The notes under the pieces: generated by a model
What the model was told of the DNA's origin: nothing
Databases searched by the model: none
The model's input: only the letters and a program-made list of their open reading frames with translations
Source: Adenophora triphylla var. japonica
Taxonomy: Eukaryota > Streptophyta > Magnoliopsida > Asterales > Campanulaceae
Assembly: GCA_022495995.1 (NCBI GenBank)
Contig: JAFEMH010000076.1
Coordinates: 682,001-746,000, forward strand
Direction: 5' to 3'
DNA length: 64,000 nt
Shown here: piece after piece, positions 49,558-61,265 of the stretch
Layout of the letters: the number at the start of each line of letters is the position of its first letter
How positions within the stretch are numbered: position 1 is the stretch's first letter
Made by a program: the position numbers and the translations under genes

Positions 49558-50852
49558 GTGGCGACTCATTTGGGGACTGAAAATTAAGAGGCTTAAACTT
49601 GCGTCAAAATTAAAAGAGAGGTTTTTCAATCTATTTTGTAAAATTCGAATTTTTACGTTCTCGAGATGGGAGATATCTCGCACGAGATATCATTATCTCG
49701 CGCGAGATAGGGCTTCCGATCTGGTTGTTTTTTGGTTTCTCCTGTTTCGCTCGTAATCCAAGACGAGAGCCGAACATGCAAGGGGATCCCGAATTCATTA
49801 TCTGCGAGTTCACTGCATCTTAAGGCCTCCCTTAAGGTGTAGAACTCGGACCTTTATTTTCCTTAAATAATTGATTATTATTTATGAGCTGCGTGTGATT
49901 GGGTTTTATTTAATTAAAGTCCGGTCCATTGGGGATTCGGGAGTTGTAAATTAAATTATTTATCTCTCTTTATCTCTCTTTATGTGGAACTACGACGGCC
50001 TGAGTCTTCCTAGATTGGGAGAAACGTAGGCAACCACTTGGTGCGGCCACTATCTGTTTTCTCTTTTAACTTTCAAAAAAAAAAACTTTCTATTTTACTC
50101 TATCACATAGATTGACTATCACACACGCGCACATCATACTATAACTGTCATTGCCTTGCATACCCTCTATAAACCGGGACCCACACTAAGGACGGATGAC
50201 GGTAACCACCTAGTCGCCGGTCTCTCCGAAGTTGGACAATCCCACTCCGCGTATTCAATCCACTTAGATTGTCATATCGCGGGGAGCCTAGCCTTCCAGC
50301 CCTGCATCGCCACATTCTCATGTAGATTGACTTTTTAGGATCACTCCGTGACCGGTCGGTTTTGACTCGGTGATCTTTTCTTGTTTTTGATCAAAACAAA
50401 GCCATGTAAAATTGACAATAAGAAAGGATTCGGAAAAAGTCCCTTCGAAAAAAAGTCCCTTTGGAAAAAGTCCCTTCGGAAAAAGTCCCTTTCGGATGTC
50501 CCTTCAAGAAAAATGTGCATATAATCCTTCAAAAAAAAAAACAAAAAACAATCTTACATGGCTTTGTTTTACAAAAATCGGATTGATTGCTTAGTCGTTA
50601 GGTTCTGATAAAGGCCTTAGAAACCCCTCAAAACGGACTTTCCGTTCCGACCAAAAATTAGGGCTAAATAAAAATCGACTTTCCGTGTGATTATCTCGCG
50701 CGGGATTACTTATCTCGCACGGGATAATGCTTGTTTGCTGAATTTGAGCTGAGCCATTTAAGCACACTTCCAGGCTCGTTGGGGCTAGATCACGATATAC
50801 GCATCTCTTACGTCGGTTTTCGAAGCTACTCAACTCCAAGACTCCCAACACA
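49558..50852 (+). other. Element E primer site and long leader
   Basis: PBS at 49559. Palindromes at 49674-49708 and again just before gag at 50694-50727. CTACG...CGTAG foldback copy 1 at 49987-50036. A run of four AAAAAGTCCCTTTCG-like units at 50440-50500. No credible ORF. Confidence 0.75.
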
Positions 50853-52480
50853 ATGTCCGACATCGACAACATTCCGGGAAATGAGACCCTGTCCAAAAAC
50901 AACCACAAACTTCTGGAAGAAGCCAATGATCGCCTAGAAGTGTAAGCTTCCCAAATCCACACTCTCGTGGAAGAAATTCAAGAGCTTAGGGCTGCACTAG
51001 CCAACAAAGAAAAGAAGAAGAAAAATGATTCTTCCTCAGGAGAAGAGGAGTCATACACTAAAAGGGCCAAGGGTCGCCGCAAAAGCAAAAGCAAGAAAAA
51101 GAAGCACGAGTCTAGCTCGTCATCTTCCTCATCCGACAATGAAAGTCACGCATCCAAGAAAGAAGACAAGGGGGAAAGCAAGAATGAACCCCTCACCATG
51201 GCCATGCTAGAAAAGAAACTTGCATCCCTCGATGTGAGTAATGGAGCCACGCTCTCTATCGATTACGATACTCTTCGTCAGTCCATGTCAAAGCTTCCTA
51301 GAAAGTATAAAACACCCGACATTGCAAAATTCAATGGTGCCACCTGTCCCAAATCACATTTGGAGACCTACTCTTGGGCCATGCTACCTATGGGTGTTGA
51401 TGACAACCTGTTAGCCCAATGCTTTCCACAAACTCTCGATGGTGCTTTGCTAGAGATTGGTATATGACCCTCCCACTCTCAACAAGACTAGACTGGCCAC
51501 TCGCTAGTTGTACTTTCCAAAAACAATATGAGGACAACTCCACTTATCGCACCACTAGAAGGGATCTTGAGCAAACCAAGCAGCTTCCAAACGAGTGATT
51601 CACAGATTTTGTTAAAAGGTGGAGAACCAAGCTAACCGAAATCGTTGATAGGCCCAGCCTAGACGAACAAATTCACATCCTCATACGGTGCCTTAGAGAG
51701 GAATATCCAAGACAAGCTAGCCGGCAACTACTTTCCTAGCTTCGCCGAACTTCACAAGTCGGGCATACGGTTAGATGACCTCATCAAACGAAAAGGGAAG
51801 CCAAGAAAGAAAGTGGATTCCGTTACAACAAGAGCTCTTCTTCCTCCTCCAATCCTAAGGATACGTCTGTCAATGCCATTGTCTTCAATCATCCTGGAAA
51901 TGGTAAATACTCCGCGGTGCCCCCACCACAAAAGAAGAAGAAAGATAGACATTATGACAAGCTTGAAGGAATCACCCAAGAAGAACTCTTCGAAGTGCTT
52001 GTCAAGAACGGGAAAATCAAACCAAGAGAAGGCGCACCTCCAAAGAAAGATCTTCACTGCCAACCATGCCCATCATCTCTTACTGCAAGTACCACAACTT
52101 CACCGGTCACGACACCAACTCCTGCTTCCACTTGAAAGACGTCATCCAAGATTTGTTTGACGATAAAGAGATAGGGTTACCAAATGTTGTTACTAATCCT
52201 TTGCCAAACAATGAGGTCAATCTAATAGAGATAGAAAGTAGCTTCGAGGACCCTACTCGTCTAGCCACAATTGTGGACGAGAGCCCTCTTGAATTTAATG
52301 AATCTTCTTTACGTTATATGATGTCTTGGGAGGAAATCTTAGAACAAAAGGGAAAAGGGTCTAAAACAGTCAACCTACTCACACGATCCGGTCGTGTGAT
52401 CACCAACAAAGACCCAAGGGATGAAAATCCTCTTAAACAAGCCAAAGCCTCATCGCCAAGTGAGCGGAGGACCCTCTCTT
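50853..52480 (+). pseudogene. gag: Element E gag
   Basis: ATG at 50853 (MSDIDNIPGNETLSKNNHKL); an in-frame TAA at 50943; then the same frame with a coiled N-terminal helix, a Lys/Ser-rich segment, and the core LDVSNGATLSIDYDTLRQS, LPRKYKTPDIAKFNG to 51467. A frameshift near 51455 scatters the rest. The C-terminal region shows a zinc-knuckle variant CKYHNFTGHDTNSC (CX2HX4HX4C, the Tat-type form) near 52082-52130, then a linker to 52482. Gag packages the element RNA in the family. Here it is split over all three frames. Confidence 0.88.
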
Positions 52481-52499
52481 AACTCAATTGAAAAGACAC

Positions 52500-54370
52500 A
52501 AGCAAATATCTCGGTTTGGGATCTCATAGGAGCATCTCACAAGCACCGTGAGATGTTGAAAAGGGCATTGGCTCAAATGACCATTTCCCCAGAAGCAACA
52601 CCCGAAGAGCTTACTCAAATGATCGGTCAAGTACAATTTGGCAACGTCATCACTTTCACTGACTTGGACCTACCGTCCTATGGGAACAATCATCATGAGG
52701 CCCTTTACATAGCTGCTAAGGTGAATAGGTATCGAATGCCATGCATTTTGGTCGACAATGGTTCTGCAATCAATGTCCTCCCAAAGAAAGCCTTATCATC
52801 ATTAGGCCTCACCCACAAAGACCTCAAGCCATCCGGGCATCTTGTAAGGGGGTACGATTGTGCTTGCTAGAACCGCTGCAGGATCGGTTGTGATACACTG
52901 TAGAAATGGGGCAAGTCACTATGAGCATCGAATTTCAAGTCATCGACATCCCGGCATCCTTCAACTTGCTTTGCTTGGTCGCCCTTGGCTACACGACATA
53001 GGGGTGTGCCCTCCTCCTGCACCCAATGCATCAAGTTCGAGACACAACAACACGATAGTCACCATACACGGAGAGATGGTCCTGCTAGTCCTATCCTCGA
53101 AGTACAACATAGCACTTCGATTTCTGTTCGGTGGTTTTGAGATCGAGAGAAAGCCTTTGTGAATGTCATAGACACTTACAACGAACGACTACTCAAAGGC
53201 ACTTAGGTTTTCCGGAAGCCTTCTGTACGGAGAATGATGCTAGCAAAGGGTACTTTCTGGATTGGGGCTTGGAAAGCACTTACAAGGAATAACGGAACCA
53301 CCACCGGTCCCCCCGCCTCACACAAAGCATGGACTAGGATACGACATCTCCATCCACGATGAAGATGACGTAGAAGAGTGGGGCTTCACTCAAATCAAGT
53401 GGGAAGGAACCTCGTACAAAGGCTGCAATGACCCAAAGTCCAAGGATTGCAACCTCAAACCATATCGAAAGACACTCAATGGCTACTTTGTTCGAGAAGG
53501 GGAAAGTATTCCCTACTTTATCTTTTCGAACCATGGGTGATGATAAAGGAAAGCGCCAACCGGGCTTTGAAATCTTCAGCGGCTGCGATGCTTCTCCGAG
53601 ATGAAACGAGAATCCGTCCCATGATCCCTAATGATTTGTGGGGCACGAAGCGAAATGACAAGCGAATGGGACTTTGTGTTGGGAGAAGACATGCTTTGCG
53701 GCAGTTCCAAGACTGTGCGGGTTAGAAGACGGCCGGATCCATGCAATATCCAAGGGGACGCTCCAACTACCGACTACACAAGACTAATACGAAATGTGAT
53801 GAGCCAATTCTAAGCGGCACGTCACGGGGGACCGATTGTTGATGAAGACTTCATGATCAAAGAGCTTGGTTGCACTCCCCACCCTCGCGGGAAGATAGGC
53901 CCTACAACTTTTACATTAGAAGCGAGGCTCCACCTCAGATGAACTCACTCGAGGAAATCGAGGCGGTGGGCGAACATGTATTCCCTTACTTCCTTAATGA
54001 AAACTTTGATCTTTCGAGTACCACGAGATTGCTAACATCGTAAATGATGAATTAACTAATAATAATCAATATAACGAACACGTTAATAATGAATCATACG
54101 ATGAGATAGATCAAGAAAACGAACAAATCTTAAAAGAATTAGCTAAGCAAGTAGGTCGTTGTGGAAAGAATGGCCACTGTTGACGACGAGGAAATGCAAA
54201 CGGTTAATCTTGGGACAACGGAAGACCCCGAGAGAAACAAAGATCGGCGGCTTCTTCAAGGGGAAGACGAGAGAAACCTTGACGCGGCTCCTCGAGAGAA
54301 TATGTCGACGTCTTCGCTTGGTCCTACAAAGATATGCACAGGTTGAATCGATCGGTTGTAGAACACAAGA
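52500..54370 (+). pseudogene. Element E protease and protease-RT linker
   Basis: Protease motif VDNGSAINVLPKKAL at about 52750-52795, with a D-N-G-S active site and the following SSLGLTHKDLKPSG. A long linker of Tat type (GLGYDISIHDEDD, PYRKTLNGYFVREGE) follows to about 54370, interrupted by many frameshifts. In Ogre elements an intron lies in this region; no convincing splice pair was verified here. Confidence 0.75.
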
Positions 54371-55200
54371 TACCACTTGCTACCCAACGCCAAGCCGGTC
54401 AAGCGAAACTACGCGAGAATCAAGCCGGAATGGTCAATGCAAGTGAAAGAGGAAATCATGAAACTCTTGAATGTAGGGTTCATCAAAGTGATTGAATATC
54501 CGGAATGGTTAGCAAACACGGTGCAAGTAGCCAAGTCGAACGGGAAAATACGAGTGCAGTGTTGATTTCGGAGACTTGAACAAGGCATCCCTAAAGATGA
54601 CTTCCCGCTACCAAACATAGACATGTTGGTCGATGCCACGGCGGCATACGAGGTCCGCTCATTCGTCGACGGGTTCGCGAGGGTATAACCAAATCCTCAT
54701 GGCGAAGAGGACCGGCACAAAACGGCATTCACCACACCTTGGGGAACGTTACGCTACACGGTCATGCCGTTTGGTCTCAAACGGCCAGGGCTACCTACGA
54801 AGGCGATCACAACACTATTCCACGACATGATCCATAAAGAAATAGAGGTGTATGTGGACGACATGATTATCCACTCGAAGGGGACGAGATGGCCAACACT
54901 TGAGAGATCTCGAGAAAATTCTTCAATCGGCGAGACGGCACAAAATGAGACTCAACCCCGCCAAATGCTCATTCGGAGTAGTCAAAGGGAAAGTCTTGGG
55001 ATACATGGTCACGAACGCGGCATAGAAGCGAGATCCCGCCAAGATAAAGGCCATTACGAGACATGCCTCCACCCGGGACACGAGAAAGAAGTAAAGGGAT
55101 TCATGGGCGAGACTCCAATATATCGGTCGATTCATTAATCAGCGGCTACAATGTGCGACCCCATCTTTAAAATTTGCTTAAGAAAAACGCACCTCAAGAG
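54371..55200 (+). pseudogene. Element E reverse transcriptase
   Basis: RT pieces in several frames: VKRNYARIKPEWSMQVKEEI, NVGFIKVIEYPEWLANTV, MPFGLK and the active site EVYVDDMIIHSK at about 54846-54881, so both catalytic aspartates are present. The thumb-region phrases (RHKMRLNP, AKCSFG) lie in another frame. Stops and short insertions, often CAGA changed to CGAGA, break every 100-200 bp. Confidence 0.85.
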
Positions 55201-56100
55201 TGGACCGAAGAATGTCAAGAAGCATTCGAGGAAGTTAAGCACTACTTGACTTCCCCACCTATCTGGTTCCACCACACAAGGAGAAGCCCTTGAAGTTGTA
55301 CCTCACGATCACGAGACAACGCATTAGGGGCTATGCTTGCTCAAGAACGGCCCGGCTTCGCACACGAGAAAATGCCATCTACTTTGTCGGCCCGCAGATT
55401 CCAAGGCGGTGAAATCAACTACTCTCCACTCGACAAGTCATGCGGCTGCTCTCGTCAGGTATCACAAAGGCTAAAGCACTATATGGAAGCCTTTCCGGTC
55501 CGTCTCATCGCAAAGATGGATCCTTTGAAATATATCCTAGACAAATCAAATTTGTCTTCGAGACTAGCCAAATGGTACTTCATGCTCGCGGGGTATGATA
55601 TCACTTACGTCACTCGAAATCCGTCGGAGGGAGTGTATTCGCGGATCGGTTGGCCGAATTTCCTTGCGACGAAGTGAAGGGGAAGACCCGCGATTCCACG
55701 ATGAGGACATCCTAAGCATAGAAGAAAATAAGTGGCAATTATTTTTCGATGGCGCGGCCAACAAGAGAGGGTTTGGCATCGGAATGTTATTGGTAGACCA
55801 CTAACGACATCTACACTCCACTAGCGGTACGTCTTGACTTTGACGCCACCAACAATACCGCGAGAATACGAGGCTTGCATAGCGGGGCTTGAGGCAGCCC
55901 TAGAACGCAACGTGGCGAACTCGAGGTATTCGGGGATTCCCGATTGATCATCAATCGAGACATTGAAGAAGTGGAGGGTCCAAGATCCAACCCTTCAAAG
56001 ATACGGTGCCCACCTCCAAGAATTGGCGCAACAATTTCGGGATGTCTCATTCCACTATCTCCCCGAGAGACAAAAATCGGTTTGCGGACGCATTAGCCAC
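55201..56100 (+). pseudogene. Element E dual RNase H region
   Basis: First a gypsy-type RNase H remnant (INYSPLDKSC, LAKWYFMLAGYDITYVTR, 55400-55620). Then a second, archaeal-type RNase H begins at about 55730: WQLFFDGAANKRGFGIGMLL, with catalytic Asp in FDG, and further on the EYEACIAGLEAAL and FGDSRLIIN motifs in other frames (55860-55960). A second RNase H domain is the accepted hallmark of Tat elements. Confidence 0.82.
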
Positions 56101-57492
56101 ACTTGCTTCTTTGGTCGAAATCCCTAAAGGAAACGGTTAAACCCTTCAAAATAACACGGCGTGCAACTCCTGCATCTTTGCGCCGTTATAGATCTTCACG
56201 GCTGCAAAGACAAATGGTTATCGAAAGGTGCATTGTTGAAAACTCCGAAGGAAACCATGGTACCACGACATTTGGTATTTCATCCTAGATGGAACCATAC
56301 ACGCAGAGACAGACTGAAGACTCGGGTCGCCCTTAAGGTTGGCTGCCAATTACGTCATCACTTCTTGGCCGTCTATTCAAGAAACATTCCCAAGGAAACC
56401 TCCTTTGCGCCACCGAGGAAGAGGCCCGGAAATAATGGACCATGTTCATCAAGGCATATGTGGAACCCACATGAGCGGAAACATGCTCGCCAAAAAGATC
56501 ATCGAGACAAGGGTACTTTTGGGCGACCATGGAAGCGGCGTACCAAAATGGTCAAGAAGTGCCACAAGTGTCGGATACACGCCAATCTTCGGCATGCACC
56601 GCCTTCCTTCTTTGTACCCAATGACTTCACCTTGGCCGTTCTCTACATGGGGGATAGACGTGATTGGAAAGATCACACCCGCGAGAGCCAACGGACCTTT
56701 GTTTCGTCCTAGTAGCCATCGACTATTTCACTAAATGGGTCGAGGCCGCCTCCTACAAAGTTACGAATGCCGAGAAAGGTTGCGAGAATTCATCAAGCAC
56801 AACATCATCTGCCGATATGGGGTTCCACAAGAGATGATATCCGATAATGGGTCACACTTCGAGAAGGAAACCGATCGCCTGCGGCCGAGTACAAAATCAC
56901 GAGACACAAGTCATCTCCTTATAGGCCTCAAACAAACGGAGCGATTGAAGCCGCGAACAAAACAATCGAGACTATCATCGAGAAAAATGGCGATCCTTTG
57001 GAAAAGGCGGCCCGACAAGCTACCATTCGCACTATGGGGGTACCGCACTTGATCCGAACGGCTACGGGAGAAACTCCCTACGCCCTCACATTCGGGATGG
57101 AGGCTGTCTTACCGATAGAATTGGAAATACCATCACTAAGGGTTCTCCTAGAAAACCAAGTGAATGAAGTCGGCGGCTAGAAAGCGGATACGAAGAGCTA
57201 GCCTGTTGGACGAAAGAAGGTTGAAAGCGGCCGAACACACTCAAGCTTACCAAAGAAGAATGGCAAGAGCTTTCAACAAAAGGTCAAGACAAGGAACATC
57301 GAGTAGGCGACACGGTGCTCCGTGAGCATCGTCCGGACCTTTCAACCCGTTAGGCAAGTGGGGACCAAGGTGGATAGGACCCTACATTGTGAAGAAGATA
57401 TTCTGCAGGGGAGCCCTTCGGTGGTAGACTTAGACGGAGATCAACTACCGAAGCCGGTCAACATGGACAAGCTCAAGAAGTACTTCGCGTGA
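56101..57492 (+). pseudogene. Element E integrase
   Basis: Zinc-binding region HQGICGTHMSGNMLAKKI (56450-56510) and the core fragments TWGIDVIGKI (56650), RYGVPQEMISDNGSHFEKE (56813) and MEAVLPIELEIPSLRVLLEN (57100). The C-terminal tail with DLDGDQLPKPVN-like text ends at TGA 57490-57492. The D,D,E core can be traced but only across frameshifts. Confidence 0.85.
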
Positions 57493-57519
57493 CTTGGCCC
57501 CCTAAGAACAAATCGCTCG

Positions 57520-57551
57520 CTAGGTTGAAAATCCCAGAAAGGAAAACTTAG
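57520..57551 (+). other. Conserved hairpin, E copy 1
   Basis: Arms CTAGGTT and AACTTAG, A-rich bulge, inner UCC/GGA-type stem, loop containing AGAAA; followed by GCAAAAAA. It is 30 bases after the pol stop. Confidence 0.55.
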
Positions 57552-57590
57552 GCAAAAAATTAGAGCTAGCACAAGAAAAGAAGCCCATTT

Positions 57591-57615
57591 GGATTGAAAA
57601 CCCGAAGGGCGGTCT
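57591..57615 (+). other. Conserved hairpin, E copy 2
   Basis: Arms GGATTG and CGGTCT (with G-U pairs), AAAA bulge, CCC/GGG stem, three-base GAA loop; followed by AGGCAAAAG. Confidence 0.55.
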
Positions 57616-57638
57616 AGGCAAAAGAAAGGGTGTGCATG

Positions 57639-57671
<33 letters not shown>

Positions 57672-57693
57672 GGGGCCTTATCTCGCGCGAGAT
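57639..57693 (+). other. Element E internal purine tract and palindrome
   Basis: A run of about 27 A, then GAGGGGGG (ending 57675), then TATCTCGCGCGAGATTA. It resembles the second PPT of B, C and D in position, directly 3' of pol. Confidence 0.6.
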
Positions 57694-57736
57694 TACCCCA
57701 CGGCACAGAGCCATATTTTGTCCTTTTCTCAAAAAT

Positions 57737-57800
57737 GAACTACGTTGGACTGAGCCTCTTGTTTAATTCTTTGTAAAAGAGGAACGTAGGCGGCCTTCGG
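57737..57800 (+). other. CTACG...CGTAG foldback, copy 2
   Basis: GAACTACGTTGGACTGAG, then CCTCTT...AAGAGG stem, then AACGTAGGCGGC. The outer pair CTACGT/ACGTAG is nearly perfect. Confidence 0.6.
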
Positions 57801-57979
57801 GTTCGGTCTAATCAAATAAATAAATCAAAGTTGTCCCTTTTATTAATCGAATGCGTTTCATTAATGACAATAGGGAAATCCTAACCACAACGACTAATTT
57901 ACTAAGCTAACAAACTTGAAAAAAAATAATACTAATAAAGCAGAAACAATTGATCTATCAAAGAAATCTCTTGGTACTC

Positions 57980-59498
57980 CTAAAGATCTAGCCTTTCATT
58001 GACTTGGTTGGCCGGCGGACATGGTCTCCACCGTCGTCGTGATCCTCCTTGCGCTTTGAGCCTCTCAGCGAGAACATCCCTCGAGACGGTCAAAAACGAG
58101 TCGAGACGATCAAAGACGGATTCGACAATCTCTTGAAGACATGAGGCCTATCCAAAGCTTGCGTCTTTCCGAGCATTCCCTTGCCTCGCCTCTCGTACCA
58201 ATCCCCATCAAGAAAATCCTGAGTTGGATCGGTTCGCACATTAGCGGGGATCGGGCGAGCCTCGCTCCTTCGCAAGATCTTGCTAGCTACAAAAGAATCT
58301 CTTAGCGGTAAAAGCCGCAAATCATCAATCTTCTGCACTAGGATGACCGGTATGGAGGAACCAATCCAAATATTTGTCGAGACGGGAAGATGCTTGCATT
58401 AAAAGTCCGAAGGTTCGACCAGCGGTCCCGATTAGTTCCTTCACCCCATGCTTGAGCTAGCACTGCGCAAACTCTACACCAATATAAGACACTTCACGAG
58501 AAGCTCCTTCGAAAAGATAAGTGTCCTGCTGGCGACCAAGCGACGGAGCACCCGCTTGGGAAAGTAAAAGGAGGAATCTCGCAAACCCGGAAGAACAACC
58601 ACTGTCAAAACCCTTGGTATTGGCAACATACTTGTTCAACCTCAATAAGGTGGACACCGAGAGAATATCGGCGGTTTCGGTCTTCGCAATCAACTCGGCC
58701 CATTCATCCGTGAAAGATCTTTGATCAACAACTTTCGCGTATGATATGTAAAAGGAGAATATTCCAACGGGGACCTATCAACTTGAGATGCTCCACTAAG
58801 CCAAATAGTCAACGGAGGGGACTCCCTTGAGTCATGACGCCTTGATCCTATGCGGCTCATCAAGACCATGAAGGGTCTCACCCAAGATTAGCGGAATAAT
58901 GTTCCTAGAACGTTTCCTAGCACTGCGAACAACTTCCACCGGTTGGGAATCGACCAAGCCGTCCACTGCACGTAAACAAAACATCTCAGAAAGAGAAAGA
59001 GCCGAGAAAGTTCCGCTTATGGACATGAAAAGCGTCATCATCGGAATCACCGGCGAAGCGTCCGGAAAAGAAGAGCAATCAACCCACTTGCGGTGAACCA
59101 ACCCATAGCAAGTATCAAGGGGATCCCTAACAATTCGTTCAAAGCCTCCGAATGATTCCTATGATACTTAGGAACGACAATCTTACCGATCAAAGGCATA
59201 TCCAAGATAATGGCGAATTCCTCCACTTAGGCACCATCTCATTCAAAGAAAAATTGAAAAGATGAATAGAGGGATCCCAAAATCGAGCGGCACCACTGCA
59301 ATAACTTCCAATCCGGTTGGAGGTTCTTCAAAGTGAAAAGAATTCTAAATCCAGTGCACGATAAACTTATTGCGAGACCGGTTGCGAAACGACCTTACAA
59401 AATCCCTTGATGCTTGCTTGAAAGATGCAATCACTTCGAGAGGACAAAGAAAAATCATCGACAATCATGGACGTTGGGGCAATCTCCTTGGAAGCCAT
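57980..59498 (-). pseudogene. Element E antisense ORF (Tat aORF type)
   Basis: A minus-strand reading region between integrase and the 3' LTR. ATG at 59498-59496 (MASKEIAPTSMIVDDFSLSS), with stops and frame changes inside, and a C-terminal VNERLDL followed by TAG at 57982-57980. Recognisable stretches include ETADILSVSTLLRLNKYVAN and FCLRAVDGLVDSQPVEVVRS. Antisense extra ORFs at this place are known from Tat elements; their function is not known. The palindromes at 59662-59696 lie about 165-200 bp upstream of its start codon, where a promoter would be expected. Confidence 0.65.
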
Positions 59499-59899
59499 GG
59501 ATCACGGGGTTGAAGAAGAAGACAAGAGTTTCACCCTAACGGGATATCTCTAGAGTTTGAAAGGCTAGAATGAGTTATGCGGCCGGACTACGGGGTGATT
59601 TTATAGGGAAAAGCTGTCAAAATCTGTTCGAAAAAGGAAGAGATTTACTGCACAGGTAGCGTGTCTCGTGCGAGACACCTTATCTCGCGCGAGATATCCC
59701 TACGGCAAAGCAACGGCGGTTCTACTCAAACAACAATCTAGCCCCAGACTTGACGAAGCAAGTCTCGAAAAACTGCGTGTACGAGTTCATAACATGCAAT
59801 AAAACACCATACTCGGGCTCAAAATTGCGGCCTAACGGCCATTCCATTTCCGAAAACATGGAAAGTCGAGAAAGTTAATTAACTAACTAATTAGACCTA

Positions 59900-60586
59900 G
59901 GATTAGGGATTAAGAAAAACCATTGTTTGTGCTACCTATGTGTTCCTAACGGGTACCGAAAAGAAAGAAAAATTATGCAGGCCCACACGGCCAATATGTA
60001 CGAGATAATCGAGATAAAGAAAAAGGGGAGGGGATCACGCCATCAAGTCGCTCGAGCCGCCGGCACCTCCGCCATCACCACCGGGGGCTACCATCCCTCC
60101 TCGACCTCTTGGCTCCGCAAGTAGGGGTCATAAGCCGAGGCCACCGTCGAGGCCGCCGAAGAAGCCTTGTGGAACGGCCTCTCGGACGGAGTCAGACACG
60201 AAGCCATCAACCCGCCATCTTAGTCGCGCCACGGTTGTAATCGGCCGCGGACGAGTGACGACAACAAGAGAAAAGAAACGTTCGAGATGAAGTCGGACAT
60301 ATACACTTATATGGACGAATACGAGATATACCTTACGGAAAAGGACAAAATTGTCCTCGACAATAAGCGTCTACGCAACGTCAAAGTTCAAAATTTTGAC
60401 ACATTTACCCTTGGAAATGATAAACTAGCAAGGAAACGTGGAAAAACCGGTACCGCAAGTCACGGAACGAGTCAAACGTGACATGCGCATAATCGCCCAG
60501 TACGGCACCGGTCGCCCAGAAGAACCGAGTGGTCCAAAGATCAACCCAATTCACATGATTGAGCCCGAAGGTGAATCATCAAAGAA
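59900..60586 (+). other. Element E region 3' of the antisense ORF, coding status unclear
   Basis: GC-rich with short plus-strand frames (for example MKSDIYTYMDEYEIYLTEKD from 60287). No family recognised. It may be a decayed extra ORF leading into the tandem repeats. Confidence 0.35.
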
Positions 60587-60930
60587 AAAGCCCGGTCAAC
60601 GCCCGAGACGGGTGGATCGTCATCAAAAGCCCGGTCAGCGCCCAAACGGGTGGATCGTCATCAAAAGCTCGGTCAACGCCCGAGACGGGTGGATCGTCAT
60701 CAAAAAGCTCGGTCAACGCCCAAACGGGTGGATCGTCATCAAAAGCTCGGTCAGCGCCCGAAGCAGGTGGATCGTCATCGAAAGACCGGTCCAATGCCCG
60801 AGACGGGTGGATCGTCGAACCAAGCCCGATTCAACGCCCAAACGGGTGAATCGTCATCCCCAACTGACAAAAAGCCCGATTCGGAGCCCGGAACGGCGAA
60901 TCGTCACAAAAACGACGGGACTCGGAGGAC
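60587..60930 (+). repeat. Tandem array, unit about 38-39 bp, about nine units
   Basis: Units of AAAGCCCGGTCAACGCCC plus GAGACGGGTGGATCGTCATC, alternating GAGACGGG and CAAACGGG versions. In one frame they encode TGGSSSKAR-type peptides, but 38-bp units shift frame. Confidence 0.85.
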
Positions 60931-61134
60931 CAGGACGGGTAAGCCTTTGTTTTCTAACATATTTCCCGCGGGTTCGGAGCCCGAGACGGGCGAATCTTCG
61001 GACGAGACGGGTATATTCGAGTGGGTCTTGATTTGATTCCTCGGTATGAATTTGCCTTTTCAAAAATAAAATCTCCTCGATTTTCAAAAAACGTTTTCAA
61101 AATACCTAAAGCAACCTTTTCGTGTTTTGGAGTC

Positions 61135-61180
61135 GAACTACGTTATGGTCGATTCTCCGATAGAGATACGTAGGCGGCCG
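61135..61180 (+). other. CTACG...CGTAG foldback, copy 3
   Basis: GAACTACGTTATGGTCGATT, CTC...GAG inner stem, ATACGTAGGCGGCC. It lies 85 bp before the 3' LTR. Confidence 0.6.
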
Positions 61181-61265
61181 TGCGGCACGACCATCCGATG
61201 TTCGAGAATGATGTCTTTTCTATCGTCGACATGACTTCTTTCATAAGACTTGTCGCCGAGGGCTC

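Noticed and set aside
60587..60930. Repeated short units that could be taken for a CRISPR array or a repeat protein
   Set aside because: Head-to-tail minisatellite without spacers; unit length near 38 bp does not keep one reading frame.
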